From Criblamydia sequanensis CRIB-18 (GTDB lineage: Bacteria; Chlamydiota; Chlamydiia; Chlamydiales; Criblamydiaceae), in contig NZ_CCEJ010000005.1 in NCBI RefSeq assembly GCF_000750955.1, positions 183,090 through 247,089 of the forward strand: 64,000 nt of DNA, written 5' to 3'. The notes beneath the pieces are model-generated. The model was not told the DNA's origin, did not search any database, and saw only the letters and a program-made list of their open reading frames with translations. Shown one piece after another: positions 34,889 to 43,474 of this stretch; the stretch's first letter is position 1; each line of letters starts with the position of its first letter. A program made the position numbers and the translations under genes.

Positions 34889-34937
34889 TACCTATTGATC
34901 TCTCAATTTAGCTCATTGGTACAACTTCGATTAAGTT

Positions 34938-36149
34938 TTATTGAAAATTTGGCTGATAGACCCCTATCAAAATCAAAATCTCTATTAAAACTTCAAACAA
35001 AATAAAAGCCGCTATAAAAATTAGCACCCCTTTCCCTCCGGGAAATCGATAGCTTTTCTCTTCAAATTTTTTTTCATAACGCCCCTTATAGACCATTACA
35101 ACAGGAAGCAATCCAAGTAAAAGCGCGCACCCAAACCCGCCTGCTAGACTTAATGAAGATAAGAATAGATTTGGGTTATAAAGCGTGATGAGCAAAGGAG
35201 GCATTAAAGTCGCAAGACAAAGTAAGAACCGGCCTTTAGGCGTCTTCCTGACTTTTAAGCCGTCAGCTAAGAAATCCAAAAGTCCAAGCGTCACTCCAAA
35301 AAAAGAGGTGATCAGCGCAAAAAAAGAAAAAAACTGACCGACGACATAAATCCTTGGATCCTGTAGGTACCCTTTTAGAGGGTAAACGGCATTTTGCCCT
35401 AGTTGATGAGCCTCGCTTAAGCTTCCTTCTCCAAAAGGTGGAACAATCCCCATAATCAAACCTTGCCAGAGGACATAGGCAAAGAAAGGAAGCGAGCTGC
35501 CAATTAAAATGGCTTTTCTTGTGGCTTTCGCATCATGTTTTAAATAACCAAAAAGAGTCGGAACGATACCTTGATACGCAAAAGCTGTAAAAGCAACAGG
35601 CAAACCGATTAGACTCTTTGAAATATCAATACGCTTTAATAAATCGATTTTAATATGGCTTATCCCGAAATAGACAAAGGCAAAATAGAAAATAAATAAT
35701 CCCGCCATTAAAAAGACGTTTAGTTTTGAGACCACTCTCGGCCCTGAAAAAATGAAAGGAGCAAAAAGCCCGGCAAATATCCAAGGGGCTGCTTTTTCAG
35801 AGATTTGATTGTGAAAAAGCTCTCTTAAAAGGCCTCCGCATCCTGTGACATAAGCTAAGGTCAGCATGTAAAAAAGAAAAAGATACAAAACCCATGCAAA
35901 AATTTTTCCATAAGACCCTGTCGTTTTTTCAGCCATGCTAACTAAGTTAGATTCTTCATGCATCCAAAGCGATGTTTCTAAGATTAAAAGCCCGGTTGAA
36001 GCCATAAGAGCCCAACATATGAAATAAATAACAATGGATGGGAGAAAGCCCCCCCAAAAAGTTTCTACAGGAAGAGCGAGCATCCCCCCGCCAATTGAGG
36101 TGCCGGCTACAAGAAGGGCCCCTTTTAACATGCGGTCTGTTTGTGTCAT
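34938..36149 (-). CDS. tyrP: Aromatic amino acid transporter, TyrP-like
   Basis: A 403-residue membrane protein of the hydroxy/aromatic amino acid permease (HAAAP) family with about 11 helices. The opening GALLVAGTSIGGGMLALPVE (about 10-29) is the family's substrate/ion-binding helix 1, and GLPVAFTAFAYQGIVPTLFGYL (about 180-200) matches helix 5. It imports tyrosine or tryptophan with protons. In Chlamydia trachomatis tyrP lies beside glmS, often in two copies; here there is one copy. A weak AAGGA lies about 10 nt before the ATG. The upstream region holds a MITE-like element. Confidence 0.9.
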   Translation of the reverse strand: MTQTDRMLKGALLVAGTSIGGGMLALPVETFWGGFLPSIVIYFICWALMASTGLLILETSLWMHEESNLVSMAEKTTGSYGKIFAWVLYLFLFYMLTLAYVTGCGGLLRELFHNQISEKAAPWIFAGLFAPFIFSGPRVVSKLNVFLMAGLFIFYFAFVYFGISHIKIDLLKRIDISKSLIGLPVAFTAFAYQGIVPTLFGYLKHDAKATRKAILIGSSLPFFAYVLWQGLIMGIVPPFGEGSLSEAHQLGQNAVYPLKGYLQDPRIYVVGQFFSFFALITSFFGVTLGLLDFLADGLKVRKTPKGRFLLCLATLMPPLLITLYNPNLFLSSLSLAGGFGCALLLGLLPVVMVYKGRYEKKFEEKSYRFPGGKGVLIFIAAFILFEVLIEILILIGVYQPNFQ

Positions 36150-36453
36150 AATATAATGCTAATCCTTAGTTTAAGACGGAAAGGATAATAGCATAACAAC
36201 TTTCTAAACTAAAAATAAAAAATAAATTTTTGTATAGGTAAGCAATAATAGACTTCTTTCGAAATTCGCTTTGATTGGAAAAGGGAGTTGTTTTTGGACA
36301 AATCTTTTGATAAATTTTGAGGCCATATGCATACATATGGTCGAGAAATTTAGCGGAAAAGATGCCAAAAAGAACCCATTTAACAATCGAATGGAATTTC
36401 GAAAGAAGTCTAATGCCTTTTCTCTAAATCCTAACTCTCTAATATTATAAAAA
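36150..36453. other. Intergenic region between tyrP and glmS occupied by a MITE-like element
   Basis: About 300 bp, more than half of which is the palindromic element at 36249-36411. The rest is AT-rich; the tyrP promoter must lie in 36150-36248 and the 3' end of glmS in 36412-36453. No gene was found. Confidence 0.6.
36249..36411. repeat. MITE-like palindromic element, copy 1 (163 bp)
   Basis: The ends are inverted copies: TAGACTTCTTTCGAAATTC at the left and its reverse complement GAATTTCGAAAGAAGTCTA at the right. Imperfect pairing continues for about 75 bases on each side to a centre with CATATGCATACATATG. There is no coding capacity. A second, related element is at 59550-59673 and an isolated end pair at 3258-3279. 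The end-to-end resemblance of two separate copies supports a mobile, non-autonomous repeat. Confidence 0.8.
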
Positions 36454-38280
36454 TTATTCTACAGTCACTGATTTAGCAAGATTTCTTGGCTGATCAATAG
36501 ACTCCCCTCTTTCATAAGCAATGTAATAGGCGAGAAGTTGTGTTGCAATGGTTGCTAAAATCGGAGACAAAGAGTCAATCGTCTCAGGGATAAAAATGAC
36601 ATCATCGGCTATGCGATCGACATCCTTTTCATCTTTTGAAGCAATCGCAATCACGGGTCCTTTTCTTGCTTTAACCTCCATTATATTGCTTAACATTTTA
36701 GCGTATGTCTTCTTGTTTGTAGTTAAAGCAACCGTCGGACAGTCAGGGTTGATCAAAGCAATAGGGCCATGTTTCATTTCACCCGCCGGATACCCATTCG
36801 CATTAATATAAGAAATTTCTTTTAATTTAAGGGCGCCTTCTAAAGCCGTCGGGTACATGTATTGACGGCCGAGGAAAAAGAAGTTGTCGAAAGAGCTGTA
36901 TTTTTTTGCGATCCCCCTGATAATTTCCCGCTCTTCAAGAATTGATTTGACTAAATCCGGAAGCTTATTCAAGTGATTTAGGAATCGAACTCCTTCATCC
37001 CGGCTTAAATGACGCATTCTTGCAAGAAGGAGAGCTAATAAACTTAAAATAGTTAATTGGCTTGTGAAGGCTTTTGTTGAGCAAACCCCAACTTCCGGAC
37101 CCGCATTTAGGAAAATGGTATAGTCCGACTCTCTTGCAAGAGAAGAACCTTGAACATTGCAAAGCGCTAAGACCTTAGCCCCTTTTGCTTTTAATTCACG
37201 TACCGCCGCTAAAGTATCTGCTGTTTCACCCGATTGACTGATGGCAATAACAAGAGCATTCTCATTGAGAATAGGATTTTTGTAGCGAAACTCAGAAGAT
37301 ATTTCAACTTGGACAGGAATTCTTGAGAATTCTTCAAAAAGGTATGAGGCCACATAACCGGCATGCCAAGAAGTGCCGCATGCTAAAATAAGAATACGGC
37401 TTACACTACCAAGACGAGGAAGCTCCTGCTGCAAACCTGTAAAAACAGCTGTGCCAAGCTCTTCATTTATTTTTCCAGAAAGCGCATTTCTAATCGTCTG
37501 AGGCTGCTCAAAAATTTCTTTTAAAGTATAGTGTTCAAATTGACCTTTGGAAGAGTCATAAACCCCAACTTTAAGCTCTTCTTGTTTTTTCTCAAGCCGT
37601 TCCATATCAGAACTAAAGACTTCTAACTTATCTTTTTTCACAAGCGCAATTTCAGAGTTGGAGAGGAAGACGACTTTTCTTGTATGCGGAGCAAAAGAAT
37701 TAGGGTCTGATGCAATGAAAGCCTCTTCATTTCCAATGCCGATCACCATAGGAGATTCATGGGCCACAGCTACAATTGAATCAGGATGGTCTTTATGAAC
37801 AATCGCAAGTGCAAAAGCCCCTTTTAAAAGCTGTACTGTTTCTTTAACCGCTTGGACAAGATCTCCTTTATAGAAATGAGAAATTAGGTGAGCTACAACT
37901 TCGGTATCTGTGTCTGAAAGAAACTCGACCCCCTTTTTCTTAAGCTCGTCTTTCAGCCCTTGATAATTTTCAATAATGCCATTATGGACGACAGCAAGAG
38001 ATTTTTTATCATCGAAATGAGGGTGGGCGTTGATTTGAGAAGGCTCTCCGTGGGTTGCCCATCTTGTATGGGAAATGGCGACATCCAAGCTTAAATGAGA
38101 CTTTTCAATCTCTTCTTCAAGCCGAGATACTTTGCCAACTTCCTTGCAACTTAAAATTTTGCCATCTTTTACACCGGCTATGCCTGCTGAATCATACCCG
38201 CGATACTCTAATTTCTTTAACCCTTCAATGGCTTTCTTAACAGGATTATTAGAGCCTACATAACCATAAATACCACACAT
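36454..38280 (-). CDS. glmS: Glutamine--fructose-6-phosphate aminotransferase (isomerizing)
   Basis: A 608-residue enzyme. The N-terminal glutaminase begins MCGIYGYVG with the nucleophile Cys exposed after Met removal, and shows HTRWATHGEPSQINAHPH. Two SIS domains follow (CGTSWHAGYVASYLFEE, ISQSGETADTLAAVRE, CSTKAFTSQL), and the protein ends in the usual PRNLAKSVTVE. It makes glucosamine-6-phosphate, the first step to UDP-GlcNAc for peptidoglycan and lipid A. The stop of glmM lies 53 bp upstream of its start, so glmM-glmS form an operon. There is no room for a glmS ribozyme and none is seen. AGGTAGAGT precedes the ATG. Confidence 0.98.
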   Translation of the reverse strand: MCGIYGYVGSNNPVKKAIEGLKKLEYRGYDSAGIAGVKDGKILSCKEVGKVSRLEEEIEKSHLSLDVAISHTRWATHGEPSQINAHPHFDDKKSLAVVHNGIIENYQGLKDELKKKGVEFLSDTDTEVVAHLISHFYKGDLVQAVKETVQLLKGAFALAIVHKDHPDSIVAVAHESPMVIGIGNEEAFIASDPNSFAPHTRKVVFLSNSEIALVKKDKLEVFSSDMERLEKKQEELKVGVYDSSKGQFEHYTLKEIFEQPQTIRNALSGKINEELGTAVFTGLQQELPRLGSVSRILILACGTSWHAGYVASYLFEEFSRIPVQVEISSEFRYKNPILNENALVIAISQSGETADTLAAVRELKAKGAKVLALCNVQGSSLARESDYTIFLNAGPEVGVCSTKAFTSQLTILSLLALLLARMRHLSRDEGVRFLNHLNKLPDLVKSILEEREIIRGIAKKYSSFDNFFFLGRQYMYPTALEGALKLKEISYINANGYPAGEMKHGPIALINPDCPTVALTTNKKTYAKMLSNIMEVKARKGPVIAIASKDEKDVDRIADDVIFIPETIDSLSPILATIATQLLAYYIAYERGESIDQPRNLAKSVTVE

Positions 38281-38333
38281 ACTCTACCTAAAACAATATT
38301 TTAACTTTTTTTAGCCTAAGGATTAATAAGTTT

Positions 38334-39695
38334 CTACTTATTCGAACCAATTTCATTTTTTACACTCGAAGCAATGCTATCTGCAAGTTCCTGGACAGCT
38401 TCTTTACTTTTTCCTTCGACCATCACGCGGCATATTTTTTCAGTGCCAGAATAGCGTACGAGCACCCTTCCTGATTTATTCAGTTTTTCCTCAGCCTGAT
38501 GAATGCTTTTTTGTATAGGCTCAATCTTATTTAAGTCAGGTTTATCCTTCACAGGGATGTTTATGCAAACCTGAGGGTACTTTTCTATAAACGAAGCAAG
38601 TGAACTTAAGGGTTCATTTTTTTCTTTCATGATGCTTAAAACTTGCAGCGCAGAGACAAGACCGTCGCCTGTCGTGTTGTAATCTGAAAAAATAAGATGG
38701 CCGCTTTGCTCGCCTCCAAGATTTAAATCATGTCTAAGCATTTCTTGGATGACATAACGATCTCCAACCGGCGCTTGAATAACTTCTAAACCAAGATCTT
38801 CCATGGCCTTGATAAAACCGTAGTTTGCCATGACTGTGGAAACAATTTTCTTATTCTTAAGCTTATTTTTTTCAAGATAGTTTTTAGCGCAGATGCCTAA
38901 AATAACATCTCCGTCATGAATCGTTCCCTTTTCATCAACCAACATAATCCTATCAGCATCTCCGTCAAGCGCGATGCCTATATTGGCATGATGACGTTTA
39001 ACCGCTTCTTGAACATATCCTGGATGAAGAGCTCCGCAATGATCATTAATGTTAAGGCCATTTGGCTGCACCCCGTAGGAATAAACTTCCGCATCCAACT
39101 CTCTAAAAATAAAAGGAGCTACTCTATGAGCTGCGCCATGAGCGCAATCAAGAGCTATCTTTAAACCATTTAAATTCATTTTTCGCGGGAAGGTGGCTTT
39201 CGCGTATTCAATGTACCTTCCATCGGCGTCGTTTACCTTAGCGTTTTTACCGATCTCATTATCTTTTGGCAAATCTTCACTAAAAACATTGTTAGCCACA
39301 AGGTTTTCAATTTGGGTTTCCCATTCATCGGAAAATTTAATCCCTTCTGAGGAGAAAAATTTTATACCGTTGTCATAAAAGGGATTATGCGATGCAGAAA
39401 TAACAATACCCGCGTCCGCTCGATAAGCACGCGTGATAAAAGCGACACCCGGAGTTGGCAAGGGTCCCACCATCAAAGTATCCACCCCCATAGAACATAG
39501 TCCTGAAATTAGAGCGTTTTCAAACATATAGCATGAAAGCCTCGTATCTTTGCCAATCACCACTCGGCTTTTTTTATTTTTTTCTCTAAAAAACAATCCC
39601 GCTGCCCGGCCTAACGCTAATGCAACTTCAACAGTCATAGGGTATTGGTTAGCCCGGCCTCTTACGCCATCGGTTCCAAAAATCTTATTCTTCAT
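38334..39695 (-). CDS. glmM: Phosphoglucosamine mutase
   Basis: A 453-residue alpha-D-phosphohexomutase. The phosphoserine loop is ISASHNPF (S102), the magnesium loop DGDADRIMLVD (about 240-250), the sugar loop GGEQSGHLIFSDYNTTGDG (about 320) and the phosphate-binding loop RYSGTEKICRVMVEG near the C-terminus. The opening KIFGTDGVRGRAN is typical of GlmM rather than of other mutases. It converts glucosamine-6-phosphate to glucosamine-1-phosphate, the step after GlmS. It is the first gene of the glmM-glmS operon. Confidence 0.98.
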   Translation of the reverse strand: MKNKIFGTDGVRGRANQYPMTVEVALALGRAAGLFFREKNKKSRVVIGKDTRLSCYMFENALISGLCSMGVDTLMVGPLPTPGVAFITRAYRADAGIVISASHNPFYDNGIKFFSSEGIKFSDEWETQIENLVANNVFSEDLPKDNEIGKNAKVNDADGRYIEYAKATFPRKMNLNGLKIALDCAHGAAHRVAPFIFRELDAEVYSYGVQPNGLNINDHCGALHPGYVQEAVKRHHANIGIALDGDADRIMLVDEKGTIHDGDVILGICAKNYLEKNKLKNKKIVSTVMANYGFIKAMEDLGLEVIQAPVGDRYVIQEMLRHDLNLGGEQSGHLIFSDYNTTGDGLVSALQVLSIMKEKNEPLSSLASFIEKYPQVCINIPVKDKPDLNKIEPIQKSIHQAEEKLNKSGRVLVRYSGTEKICRVMVEGKSKEAVQELADSIASSVKNEIGSNK

Positions 39696-39999
39696 CTTTT
39701 AAGGGCGCCTTATAAATAATGATTTTAAAAATAAATTATCCGGAGTTCTTTTTTCTCATTTGCTAAAGACATTATCTTTCGTCTCGAGAGAAGACTCCTT
39801 GAAAAATAAGTAAAATAAGGGAATTTCTTAAAAAATCCACTTAAAATCCTTCCGAAATTGTCAAATTTTGATAAAATCATTAGAAAAGATTCATTAATAC
39901 TTTCTTGACGGCAAAAGAAACGAATCTTATCCTATTAAGAGAGAAGAGGTGAGGTCTTCCTCTTTATTATAAAACAAAAAATTATTATTTCGGCGTTCC
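39696..39999. other. Divergent control region of glmM and pcnB
   Basis: About 300 bp of AT-rich DNA. It contains a convincing plus-strand promoter at 39905-39933 and, downstream of it, a short hairpin AAGAGG/CCTCTT (39945-39966) in the pcnB leader. The glmM promoter on the other strand was not located. No gene was seen. Confidence 0.65.
39905..39933 (+). promoter_or_regulatory. Sigma-66/70-type promoter for pcnB operon
   Basis: TTGACG (39905-39910), a 17-bp spacer and TATCCT (39928-39933). Transcription would begin near 39940, giving a leader of about 60 nt before the proposed TTG start of pcnB. Confidence 0.65.
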
Positions 40000-41295
40000 T
40001 TGCAGCAAAAAATTTATTTCGCACCTGAACATGAAATCAATTCTAAGTTAATCGATCCGGATGCCATCTATGTGATCGAAAAGCTTAAGAGTTCCGGATA
40101 TGACGCTTATCTTGTAGGCGGTAGCGTTCGCGATCTCCTAACCAAAAAAAAACCTAAAGATTTTGATATTTCAACGTCAGCCAAACCGGAAGAAATCAAA
40201 GCCATTTTTCAAAGACGCTGTATTTTAATTGGAAGAAGATTTCGACTCGCCCATATTCGTTTTGGCCACAAGGTCTTTGAAGTCTCTACCTTCCGCGCCG
40301 GAGACAATGACTCTGAAAGCCTGATTCTTCATGACAACATCTGGGGCACACCGCAAGAAGATGTTTTAAGGCGGGATTTCACAATCAACGGCCTATTTTA
40401 CGACCCCTCGAGCCATTCTGTCATCGACTATGTCGGCGGCTGGAAGGATATTCATGAAGGGGTATTAAAAACGATCGGCGATCCGGCTATTCGCTTTAAG
40501 CAAGACCCCGTGCGGATGATTCGTTTAGTAAAGTTTGCCGCCAGATTAAAATTTAAAATTAACCCTGACGCCGAAGCTGCCCTTCAAAGCTGTAAAAATG
40601 ATATTTTAAAAAGCTCTCCGTCAAGGATTTTGGAAGAGTTCTTCAGAATGCTTGAATCCGGCGCTGCCGCCCCTTTCTTTAAACTGATGATTTCGTACGG
40701 CATGCTGGATATGCTTTTTCCTTCCCTTAATCAATTTTTAAGAAGCGCTAAAGGATCTGAGACTTTTAGGTTTTTAAAAGCTGTCGATGCGATTCACCAG
40801 CAGTCGGATAAAACCTTTGATCGATCGGTTTTAACCGCTTGTCTTCTCTTTCCGATCTTGGAAGAAGAGCTAAAAAACGAATTTCTCTCAAAAGAGTTAA
40901 AACCCCATCTTGGCGAGATTATCATCACCATCTCAAACATTATTAAAGCTTTTGTCACTCATTCATTTTCACATTTTCCAAGAAGATTGAACGCTCTCGC
41001 AAGCTACATTTTATCGACCCAGTATCGTTTTACTCCTTTTTCCGGAAAAAGGCATCATAAGCCTAAAATTTTGCATCACAAAGAATTTCCTTTAGCCTTG
41101 CAATTTTTTAAAATTCGATCCATTCTGGACAATGAATTATCGCCTCTTTTCGAATCATGGAAAAAAGTTTATCTTCAAGAAATGCATCATGGAAAGCAGC
41201 ACGGATCCCACTCCCATAAGGAAAGACCCTATATTTCCAGAAGGAAACATACAGAAGGACGACAAAGAAACGCTCCAAGCGCCGAACGGCATTGA
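40000..41295 (+). CDS. pcnB: Poly(A) polymerase / CCA-adding-like nucleotidyltransferase
   Basis: A 431-residue class II nucleotidyltransferase. The head domain has LVGGSVRDLLTKKKPKDFDI (about 36-55) with the catalytic DxD in DFDIS, then RRFRLAHIRFG and RRDFTINGLFYD; the neck has IGDPAIRFKQDPVRMIRLVKFAARL. The helical body is short and the tail is basic and His-rich, which fits bacterial PcnB rather than tRNA CCA enzymes. It adds poly(A) tails that mark RNA for decay. The start is a TTG without a clear ribosome site; no in-frame ATG lies near it. The last ~105 bp overlap the next gene. A pcnB-lpxB neighbourhood is what I recall in Chlamydia. Confidence 0.88.
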   Translation: MQQKIYFAPEHEINSKLIDPDAIYVIEKLKSSGYDAYLVGGSVRDLLTKKKPKDFDISTSAKPEEIKAIFQRRCILIGRRFRLAHIRFGHKVFEVSTFRAGDNDSESLILHDNIWGTPQEDVLRRDFTINGLFYDPSSHSVIDYVGGWKDIHEGVLKTIGDPAIRFKQDPVRMIRLVKFAARLKFKINPDAEAALQSCKNDILKSSPSRILEEFFRMLESGAAAPFFKLMISYGMLDMLFPSLNQFLRSAKGSETFRFLKAVDAIHQQSDKTFDRSVLTACLLFPILEEELKNEFLSKELKPHLGEIIITISNIIKAFVTHSFSHFPRRLNALASYILSTQYRFTPFSGKRHHKPKILHHKEFPLALQFFKIRSILDNELSPLFESWKKVYLQEMHHGKQHGSHSHKERPYISRRKHTEGRQRNAPSAERH

Positions 41296-42025
41296 GTTTC
41301 TTTTTGATGGCCCATCTCTTGAGGCTGGAATAAAACCTCTTTTTTTATACTTTGCTCTATCCAAAGAGGCGAGCCTGAAAGAACCTCCTTTTAACAGGCC
41401 GATTACAACTTTAAAAGAAAACTATAAGACCGTTCGTCTAGCCTCGGTTTCGCTCCCCTTTCATAACCCTAAATACCCGATTGAGGATGCGATGTCTTCA
41501 TGGAGCCAAGCTTTTAAAGATGACCCCGATTTCTTAAATCACTTCATTGAAAACTTAAAAGAAGCGGTCCTATTTCTCATAGCTAAAGGGATTGTATCAA
41601 AAGAAAGGTTAGGTTTTGGCGGCCTTTCAAGAGGCGGCTACATAGCAGGCAGACTTGCAAGCCTTATAAAAGCAAAAGCGCTTTTAGTCTATGCCCCTTT
41701 GACTGAACTTACTTTTTTATCGGAACTAAAAGAAATCCAAAATAAAACCCATTTAAAAAATTATTCCAAAGATCTTGGCGAAATAGAGGTTCGAGCTTAC
41801 ATTGGCAACCGAGATCAAAGAGTCGGTACAAGAAATTGTTTTGATTGGATTGAATCGATTGTTGAAGAGCAATATAAAGACTCCATTCGATCTCCGAAAG
41901 TTGAATTAATTTTAAGCCCTTCGATCGGGCATAAAGGTCATGGTACACCGCCTTTTGTCTTTGATGCAGGCGCTCATTGGATGGGAATGATTTTAACAGA
42001 AACAGGTTCTTCCTTGTTGTCATAA
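41189..42025 (+). CDS. Alpha/beta hydrolase family protein
   Basis: A 278-residue protein with the hydrolase nucleophile elbow GFGGLSRGGYIAGRLA (Ser in GLSRGG, about residue 142 of this start), an acid region after YAPLTELTF, IGNRDQRVG, and a probable catalytic His in SPSIGHKGHGTPP. A Gly-x-Ser-x-Gly-Gly elbow with Arg fits dienelactone-hydrolase or prolyl-oligopeptidase-like enzymes; the substrate is unknown. The only reasonable start (ATG 41189) lies 107 bp inside pcnB in another frame, an unusually long overlap, and no in-frame ATG, GTG or TTG lies between the pcnB stop and the start of the conserved core. It sits in the pcnB-lpxB run. Confidence 0.72.
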   Translation: MESSTDPTPIRKDPIFPEGNIQKDDKETLQAPNGIEFLFDGPSLEAGIKPLFLYFALSKEASLKEPPFNRPITTLKENYKTVRLASVSLPFHNPKYPIEDAMSSWSQAFKDDPDFLNHFIENLKEAVLFLIAKGIVSKERLGFGGLSRGGYIAGRLASLIKAKALLVYAPLTELTFLSELKEIQNKTHLKNYSKDLGEIEVRAYIGNRDQRVGTRNCFDWIESIVEEQYKDSIRSPKVELILSPSIGHKGHGTPPFVFDAGAHWMGMILTETGSSLLS

Positions 42026-42077
42026 AAACCTATTGATATAATCGAAAAACAATTAAGAAACCTTGAAGAAAGCACTT

Positions 42078-42797
42078 ATGAAAATTAAATACTCGCTTGT
42101 CATTCCTTTAAAAAATGAAGAAGGAAACATAGAAAAACTTATTGAAGAAATCGAAGCTGTTATGCCGGCTCTTAACGAGCCTTTCGAAGTCATTTGCATT
42201 GATGACGGCTCAACTGATTCTACCCTTCAGATTTTAAAAAATCTCGTGCTTTCTAAAAAATTTTTAAAAGTGTTGGTTTTTTCGAATAACTTTGGCCAAT
42301 CAAGCGCCTTTGATGCCGGTTTTAAAGCAGCGCAAGGCCAGATCGTGATCACACTTGATGGCGATAGGCAAAATGACCCAAAAGATATTCCAAAGCTAAT
42401 CGAAGCTATAAATTCAGGCTTTGATCTTGTTTTAGGCGTAAGGCAAAAAAGAAAAGATACTTTTTCAAAACGTTGGATTTCAAAAATTGCGAACAAGGTC
42501 CGAAGCTTTGTCTGTAAAGATGGGGTAAGCGATACGGGCTGCTCTTTAAAAGCCTATCGAAAAGAAGCTTTAAATAAAATTAAGCTTTTTCACGGAATGC
42601 ACCGTTTTTTACCCGCTTTATTTCTTATGGAAGGCTTAAAGATTAAAGAAATTAAAGTTTCGCATAGGGAAAGAGCGTCCGGAAAAACCAAGTACCACTT
42701 TTTTAACCGCTCGCTCAACACAGTTTATGATATGCTTGCAGTCCGCTGGATGCTAAAGCGAACGCTTGTTTACAAAATTGAAAAAGAGCTTCCCTAA
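42078..42797 (+). CDS. Glycosyltransferase family 2 (DPM1-like)
   Basis: A 239-residue GT-A fold enzyme: YSLVIPLKNEEGNIEKLIEE, ICIDDGSTDSTL and the metal-binding ITLDGDRQNDPKDIPKLIEA, then VSDTGCSLKAYRKEAL and SHRERASGKTKYHF. This resembles polyprenyl-phosphate sugar transferases (dolichol-phosphate mannosyltransferase, ArnC-like) but lacks their C-terminal membrane helices. It would transfer a sugar from a nucleotide donor, perhaps to undecaprenyl phosphate for envelope glycan or lipid A modification, as suggested by the LAB_N and lpxB genes downstream; that is inference. I chose the ATG at 42078 over a TTG at 42063. The next gene starts 1 bp after its stop. Confidence 0.88.
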   Translation: MKIKYSLVIPLKNEEGNIEKLIEEIEAVMPALNEPFEVICIDDGSTDSTLQILKNLVLSKKFLKVLVFSNNFGQSSAFDAGFKAAQGQIVITLDGDRQNDPKDIPKLIEAINSGFDLVLGVRQKRKDTFSKRWISKIANKVRSFVCKDGVSDTGCSLKAYRKEALNKIKLFHGMHRFLPALFLMEGLKIKEIKVSHRERASGKTKYHFFNRSLNTVYDMLAVRWMLKRTLVYKIEKELP

Positions 42798-42798
42798 G

Positions 42799-43473
42799 AT
42801 GGCTTCTTTTCAAGAATTACTCTATCCTTTGGGTTTTATCTCCACCTTTTTTTTTGGTCTTCGCACCTTAAGCCAATGGGGGGTTAGCGAAGTCAAAAAA
42901 AGAAGCTCTGTTCCTAAAATTTTCTGGCATTTTTCGCTTGCCGGCAATCTTTCGCTTTTATTGCATAGCTTGATACAATTGCAATACCATGTCTCTATCG
43001 TTCAAGCCATTAATGCGATTATTTCAATCCGCAATCTTGATCTTTTAAAAGGGACGCATCAAAGGCTATCGTTAAAAAGCACTCTTTTTTTAGGTTTTGC
43101 AAATCTTCTATTAGTTTCACTCTATTTCAATTTTCAAACTCTATGGTTTGAAGGCGACCCCAAATGGTTTAGAAGCCCATTTTCACCCCTTAACTTTAAT
43201 GATGGTTTTTTATTTTATATCTGGCATGGATTTGGAGTTTTAGGTTTATTTCTCTTCAACAGCCGATTTTGGTATCAATGGTGGCGTTCAGAAAAAAATC
43301 GGATAAGCACCCTTGATAAAACGTTTTGGCAAATTAGTTTTATAGGGAGTTTTTTTTGTCTCTTTTATTTTTTAACTCAGCTGGATGTGGTGAATGCCAT
43401 CGGCCCGGTCGGCAATTTAATTCCCATCCTAAGAAACTTAATGTTAATAAAAAAAGAAGAGAGGGTCTCTTAA
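42799..43473 (+). CDS. Lipid A biosynthesis N-terminal (LAB_N) domain protein, two repeats
   Basis: A 224-residue membrane protein with two LAB_N units: LGFISTFFFGLRTLSQWGVSE, KKRSSVPKIFWHFSLAGNLS and the closing IRNLDLLK, and then GVLGLFLFNSRFWYQWWRSE, TLDKTFWQISFIGSFFCLFY and LRNLMLIKK. Each unit has three short helices. This is the domain fused to the N-terminus of LpxB in Chlamydia (about 607 residues from memory; here 224 plus 387). It is immediately followed, after one base, by lpxB in a different frame. Membrane anchoring or partnering of LpxB is the likely role. I chose the ATG at 42799, just after the GT2 stop. Confidence 0.88.
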   Translation: MASFQELLYPLGFISTFFFGLRTLSQWGVSEVKKRSSVPKIFWHFSLAGNLSLLLHSLIQLQYHVSIVQAINAIISIRNLDLLKGTHQRLSLKSTLFLGFANLLLVSLYFNFQTLWFEGDPKWFRSPFSPLNFNDGFLFYIWHGFGVLGLFLFNSRFWYQWWRSEKNRISTLDKTFWQISFIGSFFCLFYFLTQLDVVNAIGPVGNLIPILRNLMLIKKEERVS

Positions 43474-43474
43474 A

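Noticed and set aside
38281..38333. glmS ribozyme upstream of glmS
   Set aside because: Only 53 bp separate glmM and glmS and no ribozyme core is present.
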